Assembly: GCF_019947135.1 (NCBI RefSeq)
Contig: NZ_JAGSHT010000018.1
Coordinates: 62,001 to 126,000 of the forward strand
DNA: 64,000 nt
Reading direction: 5' to 3'
Source of the DNA: Occultella gossypii
GTDB lineage: Bacteria; Actinomycetota; Actinomycetes; Actinomycetales; Beutenbergiaceae
Of the stretch, positions 1 through 8,205 are shown in pieces. A program made the position numbers and the translations under genes. Each line of letters starts with the position of its first letter. Within the stretch, counting starts at the first letter, position 1. The notes beneath the pieces were generated by a model. The model was not told the DNA's origin. It saw only the letters and a list, made by a program, of their open reading frames with translations, and did not search any database.

Positions 1-360
1 GGAGGCCCAGGCGGTCGCCAGGATCGTGAGCTGATTGGCGGTGACGCCCATGTTGCCCACCTCCGCGGTGTTGCCGGCCGCGTTCACCGGCAGCTCCGGC
101 CACAGGTAGGTACGCCCGACGGCCCGGTTGAACGTGGCGAGCAGGCCGGCGACCGTCTCGTCGATCGCGGCCCGCTTGGCGGCCAGCCCGACATGGGTGG
201 CCGCCACCGCCCCGCCGGTGAGGAACTCACGCCGCCGGGCCAGCACATCCTCGTAGGGGTCGGCGGCCGAGGCAGGCAGGGCGAGGCCACCGCTGGCGAA
301 GAGCGCTGCGGCGGCCGAGGCCCCGAGCAGGAACTGACGACGAGAGGGCGTGAAAGGCAT
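1..360 (-). CDS. Polysaccharide lyase family 8-like secreted enzyme, 5' part only
   Basis: The reading frame starts at an ATG at 358-360 and stays open to the left edge, so only about 120 N-terminal residues are visible. The start has GGAGA about 7 bases upstream. Residues 1-33 form a twin-arginine-type signal peptide (SRRQFLLG, then an alanine-rich stretch ending in ASA). The mature part begins DPYEDVLARRREFLTGG and later has TYLWPELP and a GNTAEVGNMGVTANQL-type stretch. This resembles the helical N-terminus of PL8 lyases (hyaluronate, chondroitin or xanthan lyase), where an LWxDLP motif precedes the alpha/alpha toroid. The catalytic Asn/His/Tyr region lies outside the window, so the substrate cannot be assigned. 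Family assignment is by recalled pattern and is moderately sure. Confidence 0.6.
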   Translation of the reverse strand, partial: MPFTPSRRQFLLGASAAAALFASGGLALPASAADPYEDVLARRREFLTGGAVAATHVGLAAKRAAIDETVAGLLATFNRAVGRTYLWPELPVNAAGNTAEVGNMGVTANQLTILATAWAS

Positions 361-382
361 GTTCAGGTCTCCGTTGACTCGC

Positions 383-408
383 TGAAAATCGCTAACACGC
401 GTAGTCAA
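383..408 (-). promoter_or_regulatory. Candidate promoter with LacI-type half-site upstream of the PL8 gene
   Basis: On the minus strand a TTGACT (-35-like, 403-408) is followed by TGTTAGCGATTTTCA (383-397). Its left half matches the usual LacI-family half-site TGTTAGCG; the right half is degenerate. The site lies just upstream of the PL8 start. No clear -10 hexamer is visible, so this is tentative. Confidence 0.28.
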
Positions 409-462
409 GCAGGAGGCACTGCACCGGTGTCAATCCGGCGTCCCGGCGCCCGGCCGGAGAAC

Positions 463-2787
463 TCAGCCGAAGACGCGGGGCAGTGTGCCCTCGTGGGACT
501 CGCGGAGCTCGTCCAGCCCGATCTCGAAGGCACCGTCGACGACCAGGCCCGCTCCGCCGTCGAGGGTCTCGCCCAGCCGCAGCAGCGGCACGGAGTGCGA
601 GGCTGCGAGCGCCTCGAACGTGGCCACGTTCTCAGCTTCGACCGCCACGAGCGCTCGCGCGCCGGACTCCGAGAACAGTGCGGTGGCGGCATCGATGTCG
701 TCCCGGGGCATCAGCTCGGCCAGCGAGACGCGGGCGCCGACACCGTAGCGCAGCACCGCGTCCGTCAACGCCTGGGCGAGACCACCGGCGGACAGGTCGT
801 GCGCGGCCGCGGCCAGGGACTGCCGGGCGACGTCGATGAGCACCTGCGCGAGGGCACGCTCGGCGTCCAGGTCCACCACCGGCGGGTGGCCGCCGAGGTG
901 GTCGTGCACGACTCCGGCCCAGACCGACCCGGAGAGCTCGGTGCGCGTGGCGCCGAGCAGGTAGACGTGCTGGCCGGGCTTGGACCAGCCGGACGGCGTG
1001 ACCCGGGCGACGTCCTCGAGCACGCCGAGCACGCCGACGACCGGGGTCGGGTTGATGGAGGCGTCGATGTGGCCCTTGCCGACGTCGCCCGCGAGGGTGG
1101 AGTTGTACAGGGACACGTTCCCGCCGGTGACCGGCACCCCGAGCTCCACGCAGGCGTCGGCCAGGCCGGTGATGGCCTCCACCAGCTGCCACATCGCGTC
1201 CGGGTCCTCGGGTGAGCCGAAGTTCAGGCAGTCGGTGACCGCGAGCGGAGTGGCGCCCACGGTGGCGACGTTCCGGTACGCCTCGGCCAGGGCCTGTTGG
1301 GCGCCCGTGTACGGGTCGAGCTTGGTGAAGCGCCCGTTCGCGTCCGTGCTCAGGGCGACGCCGAGCCCGCTCGCCTCGTCGACCCGGATCACGCCGGCGT
1401 CGTCGGGTTGGGCCAGCGCGGTGTTGCCCTGGACGTAGCGGTCGTACTGGTCGGTGACCCACGCCTTGGAGGCGAGGTTCGGGGAGGCGATCAGGGCGAG
1501 CACCTGGGCGCGCAGCTCCTCGGGCGTCTTGGGCCGCGGCAGTTTCGCGGCGTCGTCGGCGTTGAGCGCGTCCTGCCAGGCCGGTCGGGCGTAGGGGCGG
1601 TCGTAGACGGGGCCGTCGTGGGCGACGGTGCGCGGGTCGACGTCCACGATCCGGTGCCCGTTGTGGTCGATCGTGAGCCGTCCGGTGCCGGTGACCTCAC
1701 CGATGACCGAGGTCTCCACGTCCCACTTCGCGGTGATCGCGAGGAACTCATCGAGCTTGTCCGGGGCCACCACGGCCATCATGCGTTCCTGGGACTCGCT
1801 CATCAGGATCTCGCCCGCCGTCAGCGTGGGGTCGCGCAGCAGCACGCTCTCGAGTTCCACATGCATGCCACCGTCCCCGTTGGAGGCGAGCTCGGAGGTG
1901 GCACAGGAGATCCCGGCGGCGCCGAGGTCCTGGATGCCCTCGACCACGCGCGCGGCGTAGAGCTCGAGGCAGCACTCGATGAGGACCTTCTCCATGAACG
2001 GGTCCCCCACCTGCACGCTCGGGCGCTTCGAGGGCTTGTCCGCGTCGAAGGTCTCCGAAGCGAGGATCGACGCCCCGCCGATGCCGTCGCCGCCGGTGCG
2101 GGCGCCGAACAGGACCACCTTGTTGCCGACACCCTCGGCGTTCGCGAGGTGGATGTCCTCGTGCCGCAGCACACCGAGGCACAGGGCGTTGACGAGCGGG
2201 TTGCGCTGGTAGGAGGCGTCGAACTCAACCTCGCCGCCGATGTTCGGCAGACCGAGGCTGTTGCCGTACCCGCCGACGCCGGAGACCACACCGTGCACCA
2301 CGCGCTGGGTGTCCGGATGGTCGATCGCGCCGAACCTGAGCTGGTCCATCACCGCGACCGGCCGGGCGCCCATCGAGATGATGTCCCGGACGATCCCGCC
2401 GACGCCGGTGGCCGCGCCCTGGTAGGGCTCCACGTAGCTGGGGTGGTTGTGCGACTCGACCTTGAACGTGACGGCCCAGCCGTCGCCGATGTCCACCACA
2501 CCGGCGTTCTGGCCGATGCCCACGAGCAGGTGCTTGCGCATCTCCTCGGTGGTCTTGTCCCCGAACTGGGATAGGTGACGCTTGGAGGACTTGTAGGAGC
2601 AGTGCTCGGACCACATGACCGAGTACATCGCCAGCTCGGCGGCCGTGGGACGCCGGCCGAGGATGTCGCGGATCCGCGCGTACTCGTCGTCCTTCAGGCC
2701 GAGTGCGGCGTAGGGAAGTTCGACGTCGGGGGTGGCGGCGGCGTTCTCGACGGTGTCGGTGCTGCCGGCGGCGGGCGCGTTGGTCAC
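463..2787 (-). CDS. purL: Phosphoribosylformylglycinamidine synthase subunit PurL
   Basis: PurL (774 aa, small bacterial type) catalyses the ATP-dependent conversion of FGAR to FGAM in purine synthesis, using ammonia delivered by PurQ with PurS as the linking subunit. Family hallmarks are visible: a [12 protein letters not shown] stretch near residue 58, VESHNHPS with GAATGVGGI that follows, and two ATP-binding repeats (GDGIGGASI and the C-terminal [15 protein letters not shown]). The start is GTG at 2785-2787 with AAGGA seven bases upstream. The partners purQ and purS lie about 57 kb away on the same strand, as is common in actinobacteria. The HAD phosphatase gene is 39 bases upstream on the same strand and may be co-transcribed. 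Confidence 0.97.
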   Translation of the reverse strand: MTNAPAAGSTDTVENAAATPDVELPYAALGLKDDEYARIRDILGRRPTAAELAMYSVMWSEHCSYKSSKRHLSQFGDKTTEEMRKHLLVGIGQNAGVVDIGDGWAVTFKVESHNHPSYVEPYQGAATGVGGIVRDIISMGARPVAVMDQLRFGAIDHPDTQRVVHGVVSGVGGYGNSLGLPNIGGEVEFDASYQRNPLVNALCLGVLRHEDIHLANAEGVGNKVVLFGARTGGDGIGGASILASETFDADKPSKRPSVQVGDPFMEKVLIECCLELYAARVVEGIQDLGAAGISCATSELASNGDGGMHVELESVLLRDPTLTAGEILMSESQERMMAVVAPDKLDEFLAITAKWDVETSVIGEVTGTGRLTIDHNGHRIVDVDPRTVAHDGPVYDRPYARPAWQDALNADDAAKLPRPKTPEELRAQVLALIASPNLASKAWVTDQYDRYVQGNTALAQPDDAGVIRVDEASGLGVALSTDANGRFTKLDPYTGAQQALAEAYRNVATVGATPLAVTDCLNFGSPEDPDAMWQLVEAITGLADACVELGVPVTGGNVSLYNSTLAGDVGKGHIDASINPTPVVGVLGVLEDVARVTPSGWSKPGQHVYLLGATRTELSGSVWAGVVHDHLGGHPPVVDLDAERALAQVLIDVARQSLAAAAHDLSAGGLAQALTDAVLRYGVGARVSLAELMPRDDIDAATALFSESGARALVAVEAENVATFEALAASHSVPLLRLGETLDGGAGLVVDGAFEIGLDELRESHEGTLPRVFG

Positions 2788-2826
2788 GATGGTCCTTAGG
2801 AAGGCGCAGAGGGATCTGGGGCAAAT

Positions 2827-3648
2827 CTACCCGGGCAGGAGCGTGTCAAGACGGTCGAGCACATAGGTCGGACGCTCCGCGGGCGACAGCGCCGCCGCCT
2901 CGGCCGCCGTGGAGTCTCCGGTGAGCACCAACGCCGAGGCCATTCCGCCGTCGACCGCCATCTTGATGTCCGTGGCGAGCCGGTCGCCGACCATCAGCGC
3001 CCGCTCCGGACGAACGTCCAGACCGGCCAGCGCAACCTCGACCATGGCCGGGTCGGGCTTGCCGAAGTGACGCTCGCAGGTCACTCCCGTGGTCGCCTCG
3101 ATCGCGGCGACGATGCCGGCAGCGTCCGGCTCGCCCCGTCCGCCGGGGAACGGGCAGTACCGGTCCGGGTTCGTCGCCATCAGCCGGGCCCGCTTGTGGA
3201 ACCAGATCGCGTCGAAGGCGATCTGCAACTTGGCGTAGTCGAACGTGCGGTCATAGCTGGCCAACACGATGTCGATCTCGGCCGGGTCCTCCGAGGTCGT
3301 GATGCCGGCGGCGTGCAGCGCGTCGACGACCGGTCGCTCGGCGATCGGGAAGACGACGGCGTCCGGTGCGTTCGCGCGTAGCCACCGGGTCGTCGTGACG
3401 ACCGTGTTCGCTATCTCCTCGACCGGAGTCGGCAGGCCGAGGCGCTCGAGCTTCTCCGCGTAGGAGGTCGGGTCCTTCGTCGGGTTGTTGGACAGGAACC
3501 GCACGGGCAGGCCACGCTCGCGCAGGCCCTCCACGAGTTCCCTCGCGCCGGGCAGGAGCTCATCGCCGAGGTAGATGGTGCCGTCCATGTCGAAGACGTA
3601 CGCGTCGTAGTGCTCGATCGGGCGGTCGTTGCGGTCGGCCTGCGGCAC
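2827..3648 (-). CDS. HAD superfamily IIA phosphatase (NagD-like)
   Basis: This 273-aa cytosolic phosphatase belongs to HAD class IIA, the NagD/4-nitrophenylphosphatase group, which removes phosphate from small metabolites. Motif I is DMDGTIYLGD (nucleophile and acid/base Asp at residues 20 and 22). Motif II is within RFLSNNPTKD. The C-terminal motif is GKPDP...VGDRLATDI, with the metal-binding Asp. The start is GTG at 3646-3648 with AGGAG well placed upstream. It precedes purL by 39 bases on the same strand. The true substrate cannot be read from sequence. Confidence 0.9.
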   Translation of the reverse strand: MPQADRNDRPIEHYDAYVFDMDGTIYLGDELLPGARELVEGLRERGLPVRFLSNNPTKDPTSYAEKLERLGLPTPVEEIANTVVTTTRWLRANAPDAVVFPIAERPVVDALHAAGITTSEDPAEIDIVLASYDRTFDYAKLQIAFDAIWFHKRARLMATNPDRYCPFPGGRGEPDAAGIVAAIEATTGVTCERHFGKPDPAMVEVALAGLDVRPERALMVGDRLATDIKMAVDGGMASALVLTGDSTAAEAAALSPAERPTYVLDRLDTLLPG

Positions 3649-3876
3649 GTGCGCTCCTGAGTGGCATCGGGTTGGTGGCGGGAACCATCATGCCCGCGTC
3701 GGCGTGCACCTCAGAACCTGGGTCGTCCCGACGATCGCCGTCGGGGCGCTGCGGCGTGCGCTCGGGGTCGGGGAACCGACCGCCGGAGCGGTCCATGATC
3801 GCATCGAGGACGTGTCCCCTCACAGCCGCGAGCGCTGTCCCCGTGGTGCTGACCGGTCACGATGTCCGGCGGCGGC

Positions 3877-4101
3877 TCAGGCCCGGGCATCCTCGTCGGC
3901 GGAGTCCTGCCCATCGGCATCCGCGTCTTCGGAGGCAGCCAGACTCTCGGCGCCTTCTGATTCCTCGGCGCCCTCAGCCTCGTCGTCCTCTGCGTCGCCG
4001 TCAGCGGCGTCAACGTCCTCGCCGGACGGTGCGGACTCCTCGTCCGGCTGGGGCTCGGGAGTGGCGTCCACCTCGACGCCCTCGCGTACATGACGTCCCA
4101 T
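3877..4101 (-). CDS. Small highly acidic low-complexity protein
   Basis: This is a 74-aa reading frame. After a short basic start (MGRHVREGVEV) it is almost entirely Asp, Glu, Ala and Ser and ends ADEDARA. I chose the ATG at 4099-4101 because GGAGGG lies about ten bases upstream; an ATG 21 bases further up would put the ribosome site inside the gene. No domain, Cys or membrane segment is visible, and the protein is probably disordered. It is transcribed divergently from the universal stress protein gene. The 228 bases between its stop and the HAD gene hold no gene I can support. The function is unknown. Confidence 0.5.
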   Translation of the reverse strand: MGRHVREGVEVDATPEPQPDEESAPSGEDVDAADGDAEDDEAEGAEESEGAESLAASEDADADGQDSADEDARA

Positions 4102-4123
4102 CGTGACCACTTCCCTCCACATT

Positions 4124-4142
4124 CCGGTCCACGTCGGACCGG
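4124..4142. repeat. Inverted repeat in divergent intergenic region
   Basis: A perfect 7-bp inverted repeat, CCGGTCC-acgtc-GGACCGG, lies between the divergent acidic-protein gene and the universal stress protein gene. It is placed as an operator would be, but I recognise no regulator consensus. Confidence 0.35.
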
Positions 4143-4263
4143 TGGGAAACCATCATCCGCTGCGACGGGGTTTCCGCAACCAGACGGCTGTGACGGACCC
4201 CACAGCCGCTCGGCGGACCAGGCCCCGCGCGCGTAGAGTTGGCGCCCGGCGGGAGGTACACAG

Positions 4264-4794
4264 ATGAGCGCGTCACGACCGTGGCCGGGACCGGCTCCCG
4301 AGGCCCCGTTGGTACTGGGCGTCGAGCCGGACCAGGACCGTCACCTCGTGGTGCGCGCCGCGCGTGTCGCCGCCCGGATGGGCACCGGCGTCGTGTGCAC
4401 CTGGGTGGACACCACCCACGTGCCGGTCGCGGAGAGTGTCGCCGGCATCGACGGAACGGTCCCGACCGCCCCACTGGATCCCGACAGCGTCGACGACGAC
4501 GCCGGCGCCGAGGAGCCCGCCGCGATCCTGGTGGCCCGCCTCGCGGAGGTCCTCGACCCGCTGCACGTACCGTGGTGTTTCGCCTACCGGGTCGGCGAGG
4601 CCACTCGGGGCCTGACGGCGGAGGCGAAGGAACGAGATGCCGCGATGATCGTGGTCGGCGCCCGCCGGCCGGGGTTCGGCGGCTGGATGAACGAGATGAT
4701 CGGCGGCTCCGTGGCGGGCCGTCTCGCGCATACCCAGGCGGTGCCGGTACTGGTGCTCCCGACGAAGCACGAGGGCGAGCTGATGGCCCGTTGA
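4264..4794 (+). CDS. Universal stress protein (UspA family)
   Basis: This 176-aa single-domain Usp protein begins with the beta-strand APLVLGVEPDQD. It ends with the nucleotide-binding signature G-2x-G-9x-G-S, seen as VVGARRPGFGGWMNEMIGGSVAGRL, followed by VPVLVLP. That suggests an ATP-binding Usp protein acting in the cytosol during stress or dormancy. GGGAGG precedes the ATG at a good distance. Its stop codon overlaps the proposed TTG start of the first crcB gene (TTGA), so the two are probably translated from one message. Confidence 0.9.
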   Translation: MSASRPWPGPAPEAPLVLGVEPDQDRHLVVRAARVAARMGTGVVCTWVDTTHVPVAESVAGIDGTVPTAPLDPDSVDDDAGAEEPAAILVARLAEVLDPLHVPWCFAYRVGEATRGLTAEAKERDAAMIVVGARRPGFGGWMNEMIGGSVAGRLAHTQAVPVLVLPTKHEGELMAR

Positions 4795-5228
4795 GCCGGC
4801 CGTTGCACGCCGACCCGCACTTCCTCGCTGTGGTGGCCCTGGGCGGCGCCGTCGGCACCCTTGCCCGCTACGGCCTGACCCACCTCATCCCCCGCGACGG
4901 CGGCCTGCCGGTCGCGACCGCCGTCGAGAATCTCGTCGGCGCGTTCGCGCTCGGCCTGCTGCTGGAGGCGCTGGTGCGCCGCGGTGCCGAGAACCGCACC
5001 CGTCGGCTGGTGCGCCTCGGGCTCGGCACCGGGGTGCTCGGGGGCTTCACCACGTTCTCCAGCCTCGCCCTGGAGGTCCAGCAGCTGCTCGCCGACGGCC
5101 AGGTCGCGCTCGGCCTCGCCTACGGGGTCGGCAGCGTGGTCCTCGGGTTCGCGACCTGCCTGCTCGGGGTGGCTCTGGCCGGTGCGCTGCATCGGCGCCG
5201 GACACCCGGCTCCGGGGCGGCTACATGA
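4791..5228 (+). CDS. crcB: CrcB/Fluc fluoride channel, first copy
   Basis: Fluc proteins export fluoride passively as dual-topology dimers. This copy is about 145 aa with four hydrophobic segments. Signatures are ALGGAVGTLARY near the start, VENLVGAFALG in helix 2 (the usual Asn-containing stretch) and GVLGGFTTFSS in helix 3, where the TTFS turn holds the central sodium and fluoride-path residues. No ATG fits. The TTG at 4791 overlaps the preceding stop, and a TTG at 4803 is the alternative. Its stop overlaps the second crcB start as ATGA. Confidence 0.9.
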   Translation: MSRPLHADPHFLAVVALGGAVGTLARYGLTHLIPRDGGLPVATAVENLVGAFALGLLLEALVRRGAENRTRRLVRLGLGTGVLGGFTTFSSLALEVQQLLADGQVALGLAYGVGSVVLGFATCLLGVALAGALHRRRTPGSGAAT

Positions 5229-5611
5229 GCCCGGTCCTGCTGGCCGTCCTAGTCGGTGTGCTCGGCGGTATCGGAGCGGCCACCCGGTTCGCAGTGGACG
5301 GGATGATCCGCGGCCGGTGGTCGCGACTGCTGCCGGTCGCCACGATCACCATCAACGTGACCGGCTCGGCGCTGATCGGGGTGCTCGCCGGTGCGCTGGC
5401 CACGGGCGCGATCTCCGCCGACGTGTACGCGATCGCGGCCACCGGCTTCTGCGGTGGCTACACGACCTTCTCGACGGCGATGGTGGAGTCGGTCCGCCTG
5501 GTCGCCTCCGGCGACCTGCGCCGCGGCGTGGTGAACGCGTTCGGGACGCTCGCGGTCACCGTGATCGCGGCGACGCTCGGCCTCGTATTGGGGTTGCAGT
5601 TCGGGTCATGA
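5225..5611 (+). CDS. crcB: CrcB/Fluc fluoride channel, second copy
   Basis: This is a 128-aa four-helix Fluc homologue, directly fused in expression to the first copy by an ATGA overlap. It has GVLGGIGAATRF, TITINVTGSALIG (the conserved Asn in helix 2) and GFCGGYTTFST in helix 3. Adjacent paired crcB genes are known in Gram-positive bacteria, where the two subunits can form a heterodimer instead of a dual-topology homodimer. That pairing is inferred here from gene order. I saw no crcB (fluoride) riboswitch upstream; the pair follows the Usp gene. Confidence 0.92.
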   Translation: MSPVLLAVLVGVLGGIGAATRFAVDGMIRGRWSRLLPVATITINVTGSALIGVLAGALATGAISADVYAIAATGFCGGYTTFSTAMVESVRLVASGDLRRGVVNAFGTLAVTVIAATLGLVLGLQFGS

Positions 5612-5618
5612 TGGGGAG

Positions 5619-6086
5619 ATGAACTCTCCCGAGGAATCAACGGCAGATCATGATCGCGCAGAACAGAGCGGGCACGCCCCGCACCGCCGAGAGCCCCGCC
5701 CGCCGCATGGCGACCCGCGGCTGCCGATCGAGGCGGCTCGCGACGCGCTCACCGTCAAGCGGGTGTTCGGAGACGCCTACGTGGCCGACGGCGTCACGGT
5801 GATCCCGGTCGCCAAGGTCTACGGCGGCTCCGGGATGGGCTACGGGGACGGCACCGGCCAGGGTCCTGCCGGCGAGGGCGCTCCGCATGCCGAGGGATCC
5901 GGAGGGGGCGGCGGCTTCGGCGTGATCGCCCGCCCGGCCGGTGCCTATGTGATCCGCGACAGCAAGGTGTCCTGGCAGCCCGCGGTCGACGTGAACCGGG
6001 CCATCCTCGGTGGGCAGATCCTCGGCGGCATCGTCGCGGTCTCGGTCGCCTGTGTGCTGCGGGCGCGCCTGCGCCGCCGCCGGTAG
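5619..6086 (+). CDS. GerW/YtfJ-family protein
   Basis: This 155-aa protein has a disordered charged N-terminus (about residues 1-40). A GerW/YtfJ-type domain follows (VFGDAYVADGVTVIPVAKVYGGSGMGYGDG), then a glycine-rich loop and a strand pair ending in ARPAGAYVIRDSKVSWQPAVD. One C-terminal hydrophobic helix (about 130-148) is capped by RARLRRRR, so it is a likely membrane-tethered cytosolic protein. In Bacillus YtfJ/GerW is a spore germination protein. Actinobacterial homologues occur in non-sporulating genomes and have no firm role. The GGGGAG ribosome site abuts the ATG, which is unusually tight. Confidence 0.8.
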   Translation: MNSPEESTADHDRAEQSGHAPHRREPRPPHGDPRLPIEAARDALTVKRVFGDAYVADGVTVIPVAKVYGGSGMGYGDGTGQGPAGEGAPHAEGSGGGGGFGVIARPAGAYVIRDSKVSWQPAVDVNRAILGGQILGGIVAVSVACVLRARLRRRR

Positions 6087-6094
6087 CGCCGCGC

Positions 6095-6652
6095 ATGGCT
6101 ACCTTCTACGACACAATCGAGCCTCAACTCCTCCGGTTCATCGAGCGCCAGCAGATGTTCTTCGTCGGCACGGCGGCTGCAGACGGACGGGTGAACGTCT
6201 CCCCCAAGGGCCTTGACACCTTCCGGGTCCTCGGGCCGAACCGGGTCGCCTGGCTGAATGGCACCGGGTCCGGGAACGAGACGGCCGCACATACCGCGAT
6301 CGACCCTCGCATCACAGTCATGTTCTGCGCGTTCGAGGGCAAGCCGTGGATCCTGCGGCTCTACGGGCGCGCGCGAATGGTGCAACCGGGCGATCCGGAC
6401 TGGGAGGAGCTCACCGGCCTGTTTCCGCCGTTGCTCGGCGCCCGGCAGGTGTACGACATCGAGGTGGATGAGTGCCAGACCTCCTGCGGCTTCGGTGTGC
6501 CCCTGTACGAGCACGTCGGCCAGCGGGACCTGATGCACTCGTGGGCGGACCGGCGCGGCCCGGACGGCCTGGCGCGCTACCAGCGGGAGAAGAACGCCCG
6601 CTCGATCGACGGCTTCGACGCGCACCTGCCCGAGTCCCTGCTGGAGGCGTGA
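6095..6652 (+). CDS. Pyridoxamine 5'-phosphate oxidase-like flavoprotein
   Basis: This is a 185-aa split-barrel protein. The N-terminal part FFVGTAAADGRVNVSPKGLDTFRVL is typical of PNPOx-like FMN- or F420-binding proteins. It continues with VAWLNGTGSGNETAAHT, RITVMFCAFEGKPWILRLYGRARMV and a C-terminal region (CQTSCGFGVPLYE) seen in a subgroup of actinobacterial and plant relatives. The substrate is not predictable; it is unlikely to be PdxH itself. It starts 8 bases after the GerW-like gene and converges on the sugar kinase gene. Confidence 0.85.
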   Translation: MATFYDTIEPQLLRFIERQQMFFVGTAAADGRVNVSPKGLDTFRVLGPNRVAWLNGTGSGNETAAHTAIDPRITVMFCAFEGKPWILRLYGRARMVQPGDPDWEELTGLFPPLLGARQVYDIEVDECQTSCGFGVPLYEHVGQRDLMHSWADRRGPDGLARYQREKNARSIDGFDAHLPESLLEA

Positions 6653-6683
6653 GAACAACCCACACCCGCCCGTCGGGTCCGCG

Positions 6684-8171
6684 TCAGCGTACGAGTGCCG
6701 CGTAGACCTCCTGGTACCGCCGGGCGCGGTCGTCGTAGTAGCCGCGCCGGGCCGGCACCGGCGCGAACGTGGCGCCGACGTCCGGCTCGGCACGGGGCAC
6801 GTCCGGTGCGAGGGACTCCAGCGCGATCAGGGCGGTCCCGCGCAGGGTGGTGCGCTTGTTCGTGACGTGCCGGACGTCCGCGTCGAGCGCGTCCGCGACC
6901 ACCTGGAGCCACGGCGTCAGGTCCGCGGCCACCCGGCCGGCGGCACGGATCTCGCGGGCGTGGCCCCCTGCCGCGCCGGCGAGTTCGTCGGCGACCCGGG
7001 CGTAGCTCAGCGCGACGCCTTCCATCGCGCCGCGGTAGATCAGGTCGGCGGTGGCCGCGGCGCCGACGTCCGTGATGGTCGCCCGGGCCTGCGCGGCCCA
7101 GCCGGTGCTGCGTTCCCCGCTGAGGTACGGGAGCACCGTCGGCGTGGCCGGGTCGGGATCGGCGGTGAGGGTGGCCCGGAGGTCCTCGGGCGCGCGCAGC
7201 GTGGCGTCGAGCCAGGTCACCACGCGGCCCACGTCGTTGAGCGCGCCGCCGAGCAGACTGCGGCGGGCATCGACCCGGTAGCACCACAGCCCGCTGGAGA
7301 TCGTCTCGGGGATCTGGTGCAGGAGCACCCGCATCGCTCCGCTGGTGGCGGCGGCGAGCGCGACGGTTCCCTCCGCCGTCGCCCCCACCCCGACGTTGGA
7401 GGCGAACCCGTCCGCGATCACCGGGTACCAGGCCGCACCGGCGAGCGCCGGCCAACGCTGCGCGACCCGGGCGGGCACCTCACGGACCGGGTCGTCCGGG
7501 TCGTGGATCGGCGAGAGCTGACCGACGTCGATGCCCGAGATCGCCACCAGCTGCTCGTCCCAGGCGCCGGTGCGCCGGTCGAGCAGACCGGTCCAGGCGG
7601 CCGCGGCGGTGCCGATCACCGCGGTGCCGATGATCCGCAGGTGGATGTACTCGCCGAGGGACATCCAGCGGTCGACGGCGTTGAACCTCGCCGGGTCGGT
7701 GGCGGCCAGCCAGCGCAGCCGGGCCGGAAGGTAGCTGCTGTGGATCCGGGTGCCTGTGCGTTGCAGGACGTCCTGCTCGTCGAGTTCGGTGCGCAGGGTG
7801 CGCACCTGCTCGGTGCAGCGGGAGTCGGCGTAGGTGTAGCAGGGCGTGACGGCGCGGCCACCGGCGTCGACGCCGACGAGCGAGGCGGAGAACGTGTCGA
7901 TCGCGACGCCGCCGATCCGCCCCTTCAGGTCCGGCGTCGCGAGCAGGTCGAGGATCTGCTCGATCTCACCGACGACGGCGTCCGCATCGATCTCGCTGGT
8001 GCCATCGCCTGCCGTGGTGAACGCGTGCGGGATCTTCGCCTTCGGTCCCTCGAGCGGACGGGCGGCGGCGTCATAGAGCCCACCGCGGGAAGCCGTGGAT
8101 CCGACGTCGAGTCCGAGGACGAGCGGGTCGATCGCTTCCGATGGGCTGATCTTGTGCTGGGTCGACGCCAT
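6684..8171 (-). CDS. FGGY-family carbohydrate kinase
   Basis: This 495-aa protein has the two-domain FGGY/ASKHA fold. The N-terminal phosphate motif is LGLDVGSTASRGGLYD (about residues 18-33). The FGGY-like stretch VIADGFASNVGVGATAEGTVALAAATSGAMRV lies at its centre, and the C-terminal adenosine motif IRAAGRVAADLTPWLQVVADALD follows. Gluconate, xylulose, rhamnulose or glycerol could be the substrate; gluconokinase-like is my best guess. The ATG has AAGGAGAG upstream. It is the last gene of a minus-strand run (aminotransferase, APH-like kinase, esterase, this kinase), 34 bases after the esterase stop. Confidence 0.85.
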   Translation of the reverse strand: MASTQHKISPSEAIDPLVLGLDVGSTASRGGLYDAAARPLEGPKAKIPHAFTTAGDGTSEIDADAVVGEIEQILDLLATPDLKGRIGGVAIDTFSASLVGVDAGGRAVTPCYTYADSRCTEQVRTLRTELDEQDVLQRTGTRIHSSYLPARLRWLAATDPARFNAVDRWMSLGEYIHLRIIGTAVIGTAAAAWTGLLDRRTGAWDEQLVAISGIDVGQLSPIHDPDDPVREVPARVAQRWPALAGAAWYPVIADGFASNVGVGATAEGTVALAAATSGAMRVLLHQIPETISSGLWCYRVDARRSLLGGALNDVGRVVTWLDATLRAPEDLRATLTADPDPATPTVLPYLSGERSTGWAAQARATITDVGAAATADLIYRGAMEGVALSYARVADELAGAAGGHAREIRAAGRVAADLTPWLQVVADALDADVRHVTNKRTTLRGTALIALESLAPDVPRAEPDVGATFAPVPARRGYYDDRARRYQEVYAALVR

Positions 8172-8205
8172 CGTCCGCTCTCCTTGCCGTCCGGAGGTGC
8201 CGACG

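Noticed and set aside
3560-3823. 87-codon minus-strand frame overlapping the HAD phosphatase start
   Set aside because: It overlaps the phosphatase in another frame, is Arg/Pro/Asp-rich and has no ribosome site, so it is a shadow frame.
6664-6678. ACCCG-N5-CGGGT hairpin between the PNPOx-like and kinase genes
   Set aside because: A 5-bp stem is too short to support a terminator.
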